64,000 nucleotides of DNA from Gemmatimonadetes bacterium T265 (GTDB lineage Bacteria; Gemmatimonadota; Gemmatimonadetes; Gemmatimonadales; Gemmatimonadaceae), in assembly GCA_019973575.1 (NCBI GenBank), contig BPUI01000005.1, forward strand, positions 124,001 to 188,000. The letters run 5' to 3'. Positions within the stretch are counted from its first letter, which is position 1. Every line of letters starts with the position of its first letter. Under the pieces are notes generated by a model, which worked only from the letters and a program-made list of their open reading frames with translations, did not search any database and was not told the origin of the DNA. A program made the translations under genes and the position numbers. Shown one piece after another: positions 34,165-41,888 of this stretch.

Positions 34165-36428
34165 CGATGCCGGAACTGGCGAACGGCGCGGCGACCTACC
34201 AGTACCTGCGCCTCGACGGCGGCTGGCCGTCGTTCGTGCTCTCCGGGGTCGCGGCGGACGATGCGGGCGCGCTCACGCTCGCGCCGCTGCCGCGCCTGGC
34301 GGACCCGCTCACCGACCCGCTGCCGCCGGTGCCCGGGCTCGACGGGCCGGCGGGGGTCGGCGTCGCGCCCTGCGGGGACGTCTACGTCGCCGACGCGGCC
34401 GGCCACCGCGTCCTGCGCGTCCCCGCGTGCGGCGGGCCCGCCGAGCCGTTCGGCTGCCTGGGCGGCCCCGGGAGCGAGCCGGGACTGCTCGACGCGCCGC
34501 GGGGCGTGCTGGTCGGCCCGCGCGACGCGCTCTACGTCGCCGACAGCGGCAACGCGCGCGTCCTCGTCGTCGACCTCGCCACCGCGCAGGTGCGCGACGT
34601 GTGGGGCGTCCCGCGTGGCGACCCCGCGCCGTCGGACGCGCCCGGCGGCTTCGTGCAGCCGTGGGACCTCGCCGCGGACCGCGCAGGGTATGTCTACGTC
34701 GCCGACCCGGGTGCGCAGGACGCTGACGGCCGCTGGTCGGGCGGGCGCGTGCAGAAGTTCCGCCCCGACGGCGCCGTGGTGCCCGCGTTCGCCGACGCGG
34801 TCGCGGCGTCGCCCGAGCCGCCGGGCGCGCCGGCCAGCGTCGCCGTCACGCTGCTCGACCCCGCCGACCCGGCCAGCGAGCGGCTCGTCGTGCTCGACCG
34901 CCAGCCGCCGCGGCTGCTCGTCTACACGACCGACGGCGCGCCCGATGCAGCCGCGACGGCGCGCTGGGCGCAGGCGTTAGGCGACGACGCGACGTCGGTC
35001 GCCGCCGGCGGCGGCGTGCTCTACGTCGCCGAGCCGGCGGCCGGGCGCGTGCTCGTCTTCGGCGCCGACGGCGCGTTCCGCGGCACCGCGCCCGACGCCG
35101 GCGCGGCCTCGGGGCTGGCGCTCGACTGCCACGGCCGCCTCCTGCTGAACCCGGGGGGCGCCGGCGGCGCCGTGCGGCGCGCGCTCGGCGCGCCCGCCTA
35201 CGCCGAGTGCGGCACCTTCCTCGCCGGCCCGTTCGAGGCGCCCGACGCGCCCAACCGCTGGCAGCGCGTCGTGCTCGACGCCGACGCGCTCCCCGACGGC
35301 GCGCACCTGCGACTCTTCACACTCACGAGCGACGCGCTCGACGGCGTCGGCGCCAACCGCCCCGCGCCGCCCGCGACGTGCGGCGCCGCGCCGGACCCCG
35401 GGGTCGTGGCCGACGACGACCCGGGCGTCGCGCCGCCCGACCGCTGGCGCGCCGCGCCGCAGGACGCGCTCGACCTGCGTGCGGCCAACGCGCCGGGGCG
35501 CTACTTCTGGATCGCCGGCGTGCTGCAGGGCGACGGGACCGCCACGCCGGTCGTGCGCCAGATCCGCGTCACGCACGACGAGGACGGGTGGATCCGCTTC
35601 CTCCCCGCCCTCTATCAGCGCGACGACGGCGGGCGCCTCTTCCTCGAGCGGCTGCTCGGCGCGTTCGAGGACGTGCTCGACGAGTCGGACGCGGAGCTCG
35701 ACGCGCTGCCGCGGTACGTCGACCCGGCCGCCGCGCCCGACGCGGCGCCGCGCCCCTCGTGGCTGGAGTGGCTCGCCGGCTGGGTCGACGTCGAGCTCGG
35801 CGAATCCTGGCCCGACGCGCGGCGGCGCGCGACCGTCGCGGCCGCGTTCGGCGCGCACGCCCGCCGCGGCACGCGCGAACGGCTCCGCGAGCTCGTCGCG
35901 CTCTACGCCGGCGCCACCCCGCTGATTGAGGAGCTCGGCGCCGCCGGCGTCTGGGTGTTAGGAACCCGCGCCGCGCTCGGCGTCGACACCGCGCTGGCCG
36001 AGGGGAGCCCGCAGGGCGCGGTGCTCGCGTCGACGGCCGTGGTCGACGGCAGCGTGCTCACCGACGGGCGGGAGTTCGGCGCCGCCGCGTTCGCCGGCGC
36101 GGCGCACCGCTTCGCCGTCCACGTCTACGAGGCCGAGCTGCCCGCCGCGGACGGCGTCGACGCGGGGCTCGCGCGCGTGCGCCGCGTGCTCGACCGCGAG
36201 AAGCCCGCCCACACCACCTACCACCTGTGCGCGATCGGCCCGCGGATGCGCGTCGGCCTGCAGGCGCGCGTCGGCGTGGACGCCGTCGTCGCCGGGCCGC
36301 CCGCGCCCGCCCCGTTAGGCACCGCCGCCGAGCGCGGCGCCGCCCTCGCGCTCGGCGGCGACCCGCCGGGCGCCCGCCCGTCCGCCGCCGTCGGCGACCG
36401 CGTCGGCGCCGGCGCGGCGGTCGTCTAA
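34161..36428 (+). CDS. NHL-propeller / tail protein I fusion, eCIS baseplate
   Basis: 755 residues. The GTG at 34161 overlaps the previous stop; an ATG lies two codons later. Residues about 40-330 hold NHL-type propeller repeats (GVGVAPCGDVYVADAAGHRV, GVLVGPRDALYVADSGNARV, DLAADRAGYVYVADPG, SVAAGGGVLYVAEPAAGRVL). Residues about 470-750 are a P2 gpI-like tail protein domain (IRFLPALYQRDDGGRLFLER, LLGAFEDVLDE, WLEWLAGWVDVELGESWPDA, LFLERLLG). Fusion of a recognition-type propeller to the baseplate protein that normally anchors fibers suggests a host-binding role. Confidence 0.82.
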   Translation: MTMPELANGAATYQYLRLDGGWPSFVLSGVAADDAGALTLAPLPRLADPLTDPLPPVPGLDGPAGVGVAPCGDVYVADAAGHRVLRVPACGGPAEPFGCLGGPGSEPGLLDAPRGVLVGPRDALYVADSGNARVLVVDLATAQVRDVWGVPRGDPAPSDAPGGFVQPWDLAADRAGYVYVADPGAQDADGRWSGGRVQKFRPDGAVVPAFADAVAASPEPPGAPASVAVTLLDPADPASERLVVLDRQPPRLLVYTTDGAPDAAATARWAQALGDDATSVAAGGGVLYVAEPAAGRVLVFGADGAFRGTAPDAGAASGLALDCHGRLLLNPGGAGGAVRRALGAPAYAECGTFLAGPFEAPDAPNRWQRVVLDADALPDGAHLRLFTLTSDALDGVGANRPAPPATCGAAPDPGVVADDDPGVAPPDRWRAAPQDALDLRAANAPGRYFWIAGVLQGDGTATPVVRQIRVTHDEDGWIRFLPALYQRDDGGRLFLERLLGAFEDVLDESDAELDALPRYVDPAAAPDAAPRPSWLEWLAGWVDVELGESWPDARRRATVAAAFGAHARRGTRERLRELVALYAGATPLIEELGAAGVWVLGTRAALGVDTALAEGSPQGAVLASTAVVDGSVLTDGREFGAAAFAGAAHRFAVHVYEAELPAADGVDAGLARVRRVLDREKPAHTTYHLCAIGPRMRVGLQARVGVDAVVAGPPAPAPLGTAAERGAALALGGDPPGARPSAAVGDRVGAGAAVV

Positions 36429-36469
36429 CGCGCCGTTCGACGCCTACCCGGCACCACCCAGGAGGACCG

Positions 36470-38182
36470 ATGGGAACCTCAGCGCTCGACTGCGGGCAGG
36501 CGGACGCCGCGCTCCTCGCCCGGCTCGCGACCCCGTCGCGCAACCGGTACTACTACGGCAAGCTCCTCGACAGCTACCACCTCGAGCTCGAGCAGCGCTA
36601 CGGCGGTGACAAGCGCCGGCTGATCAACCGCCTGACGCTCGGCACGGGCGTCCTCTGCGGCCTCGACGTCGCCGCCAACGCCGACGGCACCCGCGTGCGC
36701 GTGCGCGCGGGCGTCGCGGTCGACGGCGTGGGACGGGAGATCGTCGTGCCGCAGGACTCGCCGCCCGTCGACCCGCGCCAACCCACCGACGACTGCGGGC
36801 GGCCCGACGGCGCGCCGGCGCGGGGCGGCGAGGCCGTCACCCTCTTCCTCTGCTACCACGAGTGCGAGGCGGAGCCCGCGCCCGTGCTCGTCTCCGAGTG
36901 CGGGCCGGAACGCACGTGCGAGAACGGCCTCGTGCGCGAACGCTACCGCCTGCGCGTCGGCCGCGGCGAGGCGCCGCCCCCGGGCTCGCTCACCCCCGAG
37001 CAGTGCGCGGCCATCTTCGGCCAGCCGCCGGGCAACGAGCCGCGCCGCACGCTGCTCTGCCGGCTGCTGGACGGCGGCTGCGACCCGCCCGAGGAGACTT
37101 GCGTCCCGCTCGCGACGATCCGCTTCGACCCGAACGGCGGCCTCGCGATCGACCGCTGCGCGCCGCGCCGCACGATCTACAGCAACGCCACGCTGCTCGA
37201 CCTCATCCTCTGCCTCGCCGCGCGCGTCGACGCGTGCTGCGGCGGCGACGTGCAGGTACGCGCGATCGAGGCGGTGTCGGGCGGCGGGCAGAGCGGGCCC
37301 GCAGGGCAGCCACTCCCCCAGCCGCTCGTCGCGCGCGTGACCGACGGCGGCGCCCCGGCGGCGAACGTCGCGGTGACGTTCGCCGCGACGACCGGGGGCG
37401 GGCAGGTCGGCGCGACGCCGGCCACGTTAGGCCCGTCGTTCGTCGCGACCACCGACGCCGGCGGCCTCGCGACGCTCCCCCTCTGGGCGCTCGGCCCCGC
37501 CCCCGGCGCGCAGCAGGTCACGGCGTCCATCACGTCGGGCGCGCCCGCGTCGGTGACCTTCGACGCGACCGCGACGCAGGTCCAGGTCGACCTCCCGGTC
37601 GTGCTCACGGTCTGGCCGCCCAACGCGGTCACGCTCTCCTTCAACGCGCCCGACCCGAAGGTCCGCGACTGGGCGCGCCTGCTGCTCGACACGCGCCGCA
37701 TCGAGCTGACCTTCAACCACAAGATGAACGTCGGGGACCTGAAAGAGATGCAGTCCTGGCTCCGCGTCTTCACGGTAATGCTGCGGAGCGACCGGGAGGC
37801 CGTGGTGCGCCGCGTCGACCTCGCCTACGGCGGCCCGGTCTCCCCCGGCGTGCTCGGCACCCCGGGCTTCGCCGAGTCCTACCGGCTCGTGGAGATCGCG
37901 GACGGGGAGCTCAAGAGCGCGCGCTGGATCGTGATGATCCGCGCCGAGGGCGGGAACATCGTCGACACCGGCACGCCCGCGCTGCTCCTCGACGCCGAGT
38001 TCGGGGGGAGCGCGCTCACGGGGGCCGAGCAGGACGCGGTGTGGAACGTCACCGCCGCGCAGCCGCTCCCGCGCGCGGTCTGGGACGCGCTCGTCGACAG
38101 CGGCGCCGCGCTCCCGCAGTCCGGCGACGGCGCCGAGGGCGGGCGCTTCGACAGCTGGTTCGCGGTGGACGGCGTCGGATGA
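36470..38182 (+). CDS. eCIS outer protein, N-module paralog C with Ig-like (Big1-type) domain
   Basis: 570 residues, ATG after a strong GGAGG site. The N-module reads RNRYYYGKLLDSYHLELEQR, then LGTGVLCGLDVAA. Cysteine-rich strands follow (ECGPERTCENG, CDPPEETC, VDACCGGDV). Residues about 280-365 resemble a bacterial Ig-like Big1 domain (PLPQPLVARVTDGGAPAANV, VTFAATTGGGQVG, ATTDAGGLATLPLWALG). The C-terminal about 200 residues are unrecognised. Big1 and disulfide-capable cysteines suit an extracellular fiber or adhesin-like part. Confidence 0.65.
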   Translation: MGTSALDCGQADAALLARLATPSRNRYYYGKLLDSYHLELEQRYGGDKRRLINRLTLGTGVLCGLDVAANADGTRVRVRAGVAVDGVGREIVVPQDSPPVDPRQPTDDCGRPDGAPARGGEAVTLFLCYHECEAEPAPVLVSECGPERTCENGLVRERYRLRVGRGEAPPPGSLTPEQCAAIFGQPPGNEPRRTLLCRLLDGGCDPPEETCVPLATIRFDPNGGLAIDRCAPRRTIYSNATLLDLILCLAARVDACCGGDVQVRAIEAVSGGGQSGPAGQPLPQPLVARVTDGGAPAANVAVTFAATTGGGQVGATPATLGPSFVATTDAGGLATLPLWALGPAPGAQQVTASITSGAPASVTFDATATQVQVDLPVVLTVWPPNAVTLSFNAPDPKVRDWARLLLDTRRIELTFNHKMNVGDLKEMQSWLRVFTVMLRSDREAVVRRVDLAYGGPVSPGVLGTPGFAESYRLVEIADGELKSARWIVMIRAEGGNIVDTGTPALLLDAEFGGSALTGAEQDAVWNVTAAQPLPRAVWDALVDSGAALPQSGDGAEGGRFDSWFAVDGVG

Positions 38183-38243
38183 CCGGCCGCCCGCGTCCCG
38201 CGCCTAACGACATTCTGAACGGACCCGACAGGAGGCCCGACCC

Positions 38244-39389
38244 ATGACGACCATGCCGACCACCGCCGACCTCGCCGGCGCGCGGCCGTGCGACCCGGCG
38301 CAGCCCGCCGCGGGCCTCGAGCGCACGCGCTTCTTCGCGCGCCAGCTCGTCGGCCCGGACGACCTGACGCAGGACCAGGTCTACTTCCGCGAGAAGGCGC
38401 GCCGCCACAACCGCATGCTCCACGGCTGGGGCGTCGTCTGCGGCGCGTGCGTGCGCCGCGGCGCGACCGACTGCGAGGTCGTGATCGAGCCCGGCTACCT
38501 GCTCGGCCCGTGGGGCGACGAGATCGTCATCGACCGCGAGGTCACGGTCGACGTCTGCAAGCAGGGCGCGGGGGAGCAGAGCGGCTGCTGCGGCGACGAG
38601 CTCGACCCGTGGTGCGCCGACGTGCGGGGCGACTGCCCCGAGGGGCGGCTCTACCTCGCCGTGCGCTACGCCGAGTGCCAGGCGCGGCCCGTGCGCTCCG
38701 GCGGCTGCGGGTGCGGCTGCGACGACGCCGCGTGCGAGTACAGCCGCGTGCGCGACAGCTTCGCGGTCAAGCTCCTCCGCGACCTGCCGCCGCCCTACAC
38801 GACGCCCATGCAGCAGCCGAACGCGTCGGCGCTCGTCCCGTGCGTGCGGGACCGCGTCGCGCGCCGGTGCCCGCCGTGCGCGCCCGGGCCGTGGGTGATC
38901 CTCGCCGACGTGCTCGTCGGGGCGGACTGCCGCGTCCGCGCGGTGGATTGCCTAAAACATCGGCGCTACGTCATGTCGTTCGCCGACTATTACCTGACGT
39001 GCGCGCCGGCGGCGGGCCAGTACGTCGCGCCGGCGGCGGGGCCGGACGTGCTCGCCGGCCGCGTGATGACGATGATGACCGGGGCGGCGGACCTCGTCGA
39101 CACGCGCGGCGCCCTCGCCGGCGAGCCGCCGCGCGCCACGGTCACGCTCGCGCGCGGGGACGGCAGCCCGGTCGTCGTGCCGGCGTACTTCACCGTACGG
39201 GCGGGCGAAACTGTGGGCGAGCTGCTCGATCGCGAGGGAGACCGCGAGCTCTACGACCCGGTGACCGACCAAGCGCTCACGCTGCGCGCGCTGTACGAGG
39301 GCGCGGGCGTGGACCAAGCAACGTCCGTCGGCGGGGTGGCCGTAGCGCTGGCTTTGCTCGATGGGCGCCCCTTCAATCCGAGCACGTAG
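38244..39389 (+). CDS. eCIS outer protein, N-module paralog D, cysteine-rich
   Basis: 381 residues, ATG after AGGAGG. The N-module is the clearest of the four: RTRFFARQLVGPDDLTQDQV, then ARRHNRMLHGWGVVCGACVR. The middle has many cysteines (SGCCGDELDPWCADVRGDC, GGCGCGCDDAACE, CVRDRVARRCPPC). The C-terminus is a LysM-like or beta segment (YFTVRAGETVGELLDREGDR). Last gene of the eCIS locus; IS remnant sequence follows. Metal binding or disulfide stabilisation are both possible. Confidence 0.65.
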   Translation: MTTMPTTADLAGARPCDPAQPAAGLERTRFFARQLVGPDDLTQDQVYFREKARRHNRMLHGWGVVCGACVRRGATDCEVVIEPGYLLGPWGDEIVIDREVTVDVCKQGAGEQSGCCGDELDPWCADVRGDCPEGRLYLAVRYAECQARPVRSGGCGCGCDDAACEYSRVRDSFAVKLLRDLPPPYTTPMQQPNASALVPCVRDRVARRCPPCAPGPWVILADVLVGADCRVRAVDCLKHRRYVMSFADYYLTCAPAAGQYVAPAAGPDVLAGRVMTMMTGAADLVDTRGALAGEPPRATVTLARGDGSPVVVPAYFTVRAGETVGELLDREGDRELYDPVTDQALTLRALYEGAGVDQATSVGGVAVALALLDGRPFNPST

Positions 39390-39497
39390 GACCGGGGCTC
39401 TGTCACGTTCGCCTTGCCGAAGAGGTGTGCGTGTGCGACGGTCCTTGGCAGAAGTGCCGAGCGTGTTAGGACGCGCGCAGGCGGGCCACCGCGGCGC

Positions 39498-39606
39498 TCA
39501 GCCGGTGGCGCCGCGGTGCGCCGACGCCGGCGACTTGAATCGGCGCATCACCCGTTCGCGTAGGCGCGTGGGCTGGTGCGCCTGTTCGAAGTAATTGTTG
39601 CAACGC
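39498..39606 (-). pseudogene. IS6-like transposase remnant
   Basis: The minus strand reads NNYFEQAHQPTRLRERVMRR then FKSPASAH, followed by a stop at 39498. This matches the C-terminal region of IS6-type DDE transposases (E.HQPTR.RE..MRRFKS...A). Nothing else of the element is visible. It marks the right border of the eCIS block. Confidence 0.6.
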
Positions 39607-39955
39607 ATCGCCGATCGGACCTGCATGGGCTCGACGCTGGTTGACTGCGGAGGCCGTGACAGGGCCGCCGGGTGGCGTCCCAGCGCGTGTCACCGGCAGG
39701 GCAGGGCGGGCACGGTGGGACAGCGGTGAGCGCGTGGTGTTGTGATTTCTTTAGTGGGAGTGAAAACAGCAGGGACCTAGAAGTCCTGTTCTGGGTTCCG
39801 CGATCAATACTAAGATTTTCACGCCAGACGGAGTGCCGCGGGTCGCAGTGCACGGGCGTGCGGATCGCGTTCCCCTGGCGCATACTGGGGCACCTCGCCC
39901 AACGACGGAGGCGCGCACCGACGACGCCTCGCCCCAGACACTCGCCCGCACGTCC
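39607..39955. other. intergenic region without a clear gene
   Basis: 349 bases. Base composition is less GC-rich around 39740-39830, with several short AT stretches that could include a promoter for the gene at 39956. No convincing open reading frame, RNA gene or repeat was seen. Confidence 0.4.
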
Positions 39956-40510
39956 ATGCTCCCGACCCGCTATCTGCGCGGCCTCGCCGCGACGCCGTTC
40001 GACGGGGCGCCCGGGGTGTTCGCCGTCCCGCACGCCCGCCGTCCCGGCAGTTACCGGTACCTGTGTTCTTACCGCGACGGGCAGCGCGAGAAACCGCGCA
40101 TCTTCACGCTCCTCGCCCGCTACGGCCAGCCCGAGCCCCCGGCCGAGTGGGACCTCCATCACGTCGTCGAGGGCCAGCACTTCGCCGACGTCGATTTCCG
40201 CGGGGCGTTGCTCACGCTCTACACGGACGTGCTGCCGTGTGTGCTGATCCACCAGGCGGAGCACCGGGCATATAACCGCCTGCTGCACGCCCGCGAGACC
40301 GACGTGCTGTTCCGCGACGCCCTGCCGCGCGACGTCGCCGAACGCTCTCGCGCGACCGCCGCCGCATGGCGCGATCCCAAGCGCCGGGGCGAGCTCCGCA
40401 CCCGCGTGGGGGCCCTTGCGGCACTCTATCGCGACGCGTACGACGGCGACCCTGTCCTCCAGCACGTCGCGCAGAATGTGCTGGACGAGGCGCTCGCGCA
40501 GCTGCCGTAA
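39956..40510 (+). CDS. conserved protein of unknown function with HHVVEGQHF motif
   Basis: 184 residues from the ATG at 39956. The most striking segment is EWDLHHVVEGQHFADVDFRG, followed by LPCVLIHQAEHRAYNRLLHA. The clustered His, Glu and Asp residues (HH, EGQH, HQAEH) suggest a metal site, and the spacing recalls HNH-type or zincin-like sites without matching either. It precedes a RES-Xre toxin-antitoxin pair and the CRISPR genes, so a defence role is possible but not shown. No membrane segment or signal peptide. Confidence 0.6.
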   Translation: MLPTRYLRGLAATPFDGAPGVFAVPHARRPGSYRYLCSYRDGQREKPRIFTLLARYGQPEPPAEWDLHHVVEGQHFADVDFRGALLTLYTDVLPCVLIHQAEHRAYNRLLHARETDVLFRDALPRDVAERSRATAAAWRDPKRRGELRTRVGALAALYRDAYDGDPVLQHVAQNVLDEALAQLP

Positions 40511-40680
40511 TCCGCCGATCTCCCCTGGCAGACAGGCGACCCGCCCGCGATCCCGCACGTCCCCGCGCGGCAGACGCCAGTCACACCCCCTGGCACACCG
40601 CCGGACACTTGACCGGGCATTCTGACGGGCGATACTCTCCATCGAGAGGCCGCGTTGACCCGCCCCCGTCCGGAGAACCC

Positions 40681-41061
40681 ATGGCTATCGCCGATCCCAT
40701 CGCCCGTAAGCGTCAGCACGATACGAAGGTCGCCGCCGCGACGGTCGCGTGGGCGAATGAGACGCTGGCCCTCACCTTCGGGGAGATCGGGGCCGTGGTC
40801 GACGCCGACGAGCGCACGGTCCGGCGCTGGCGGGGCAGCGAGGTCGCGCCGCGCACGCGGCACCAGGCGAGCCTCGAAGCCCTCGTCGACCTGCGGCACT
40901 TGCTCGAGCAGGTGTTCGAGACCCCGGCGGCCGCGGCGGCGTGGCTCGAGACGCCGCTCCGCGGGCTGGGCGGGCACACGCCGCTCGCGCGCGTGCGCCG
41001 CGGGCGCCTGCAGGAGGTCGTCGACGTGCTGGCCACCATGGAGTCCGGCGCGTTCGTCTAA
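40681..41061 (+). CDS. Xre/MbcA/ParS-type antitoxin
   Basis: 126 residues from the ATG at 40681. The N-terminal helix-turn-helix region (TFGEIGAVVDADERTVRRWR) is followed by the Xre/MbcA/ParS C-terminal toxin-binding helices (LRHLLEQVFETPAAAAAWLE, PLRGLGGHTPLARVRRGRL). Proteins of this type neutralise RES-domain toxins and repress their own operon. The toxin gene starts 18 nt downstream. An AT-poor gap of 170 nt upstream presumably holds the operator. Confidence 0.85.
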   Translation: MAIADPIARKRQHDTKVAAATVAWANETLALTFGEIGAVVDADERTVRRWRGSEVAPRTRHQASLEALVDLRHLLEQVFETPAAAAAWLETPLRGLGGHTPLARVRRGRLQEVVDVLATMESGAFV

Positions 41062-41079
41062 CAGTGAGCAGGACGCTCG

Positions 41080-41631
41080 GTGACCCGATTTCGGGGGCTG
41101 GTGTGGCGCCACGTCCCGGTCGGCGCCGAGCCCCTGCACCTGGGCTGGATCCTGAAGGCGGCGCGCGGGCGCTGGAACACGCGGAGGCCACGGATGCCCT
41201 GCCTTTACACCGCGCTCACCCCCGAGGGCGCCATCGCGGAGCTCGAAAAGCACGCCGCCCTGTTCGGTGGGCCCACGCGCCGCGACCTCGTCTCGGTTCA
41301 GGTGGCCGTCGACGGCGTCCTCGACCTCACGTACGGCCGCACGCGGGCGCGATGGGGAATCGATCTCGCGACACTCACGAGCGACACCCCGGCCGACCTC
41401 GCGGCGTGTCGGGCGCTCGCGCGCCGCGCAGTGCTCGGCGGCGATGTCGGCGGCGCGTACGGGGCCGTCCTCGCGCCGTCAGCGGCCCTCGACGGGGGCG
41501 TGAATCTGATCGTCTATGTCGAGCACACGGGGCATCTGCGCGAGGTAACGAACGGACCCGACCGCGTGCCGATTTCGCCCGGGCACCGCTGGACGGCGGA
41601 GCCCGCGGCAATGCGTCATCGGGATCGCTGA
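41080..41631 (+). CDS. RES-domain toxin (NAD+ phosphorylase family)
   Basis: 183 residues, GTG start. RES landmarks: LVWRHVP at the start, GRWNTRRPRMPCLYTALTPE in the core, AIAELEKH, and a C-terminal NLIVYVEHTGHL. Characterised RES toxins (MbcT, RES-Xre pairs) degrade NAD+, stopping growth until the antitoxin recovers. It is paired with the antitoxin 18 nt upstream. The pair sits directly before the cas operon and could stabilise it. Confidence 0.85.
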   Translation: MTRFRGLVWRHVPVGAEPLHLGWILKAARGRWNTRRPRMPCLYTALTPEGAIAELEKHAALFGGPTRRDLVSVQVAVDGVLDLTYGRTRARWGIDLATLTSDTPADLAACRALARRAVLGGDVGGAYGAVLAPSAALDGGVNLIVYVEHTGHLREVTNGPDRVPISPGHRWTAEPAAMRHRDR

Positions 41632-41888
41632 CCATCTCCGCCGAGGTTCGGCGGGTGATTGCCGCGCTGCCCCGACTACGTGACTTGGGAGCCGGAACCG
41701 CTCCTACTACCGATGAGCCACGGGCGGCGCGGATGCCCGTGCTTTGCCGAGACGTCGGGTCTCGACGGGTGGACGTCTCAGCATGGCCAGCGTGGCAGCC
41801 ATGTCGTGGCGACTTGCGCTGACGTGCGCTCAACGTCACAGTTGCAGCGCCGATCCGGTCGTCGGTTCCTCCTTTTTTCCTCTCCCGC

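Noticed and set aside
11044-39317. Very long antisense and alternative frames over the eCIS genes, some above 1000 codons
   Set aside because: At this GC content stop codons are rare in shadow frames. These have no family motifs and lie opposite genes with clear conserved domains.
41632-41888. Possible small gene or CRISPR-repeat-like element between the RES toxin and cas3
   Set aside because: Frames here lack biased codon use and the sequence has no convincing match to the CRISPR repeat, so neither a gene nor a guard RNA can be supported.
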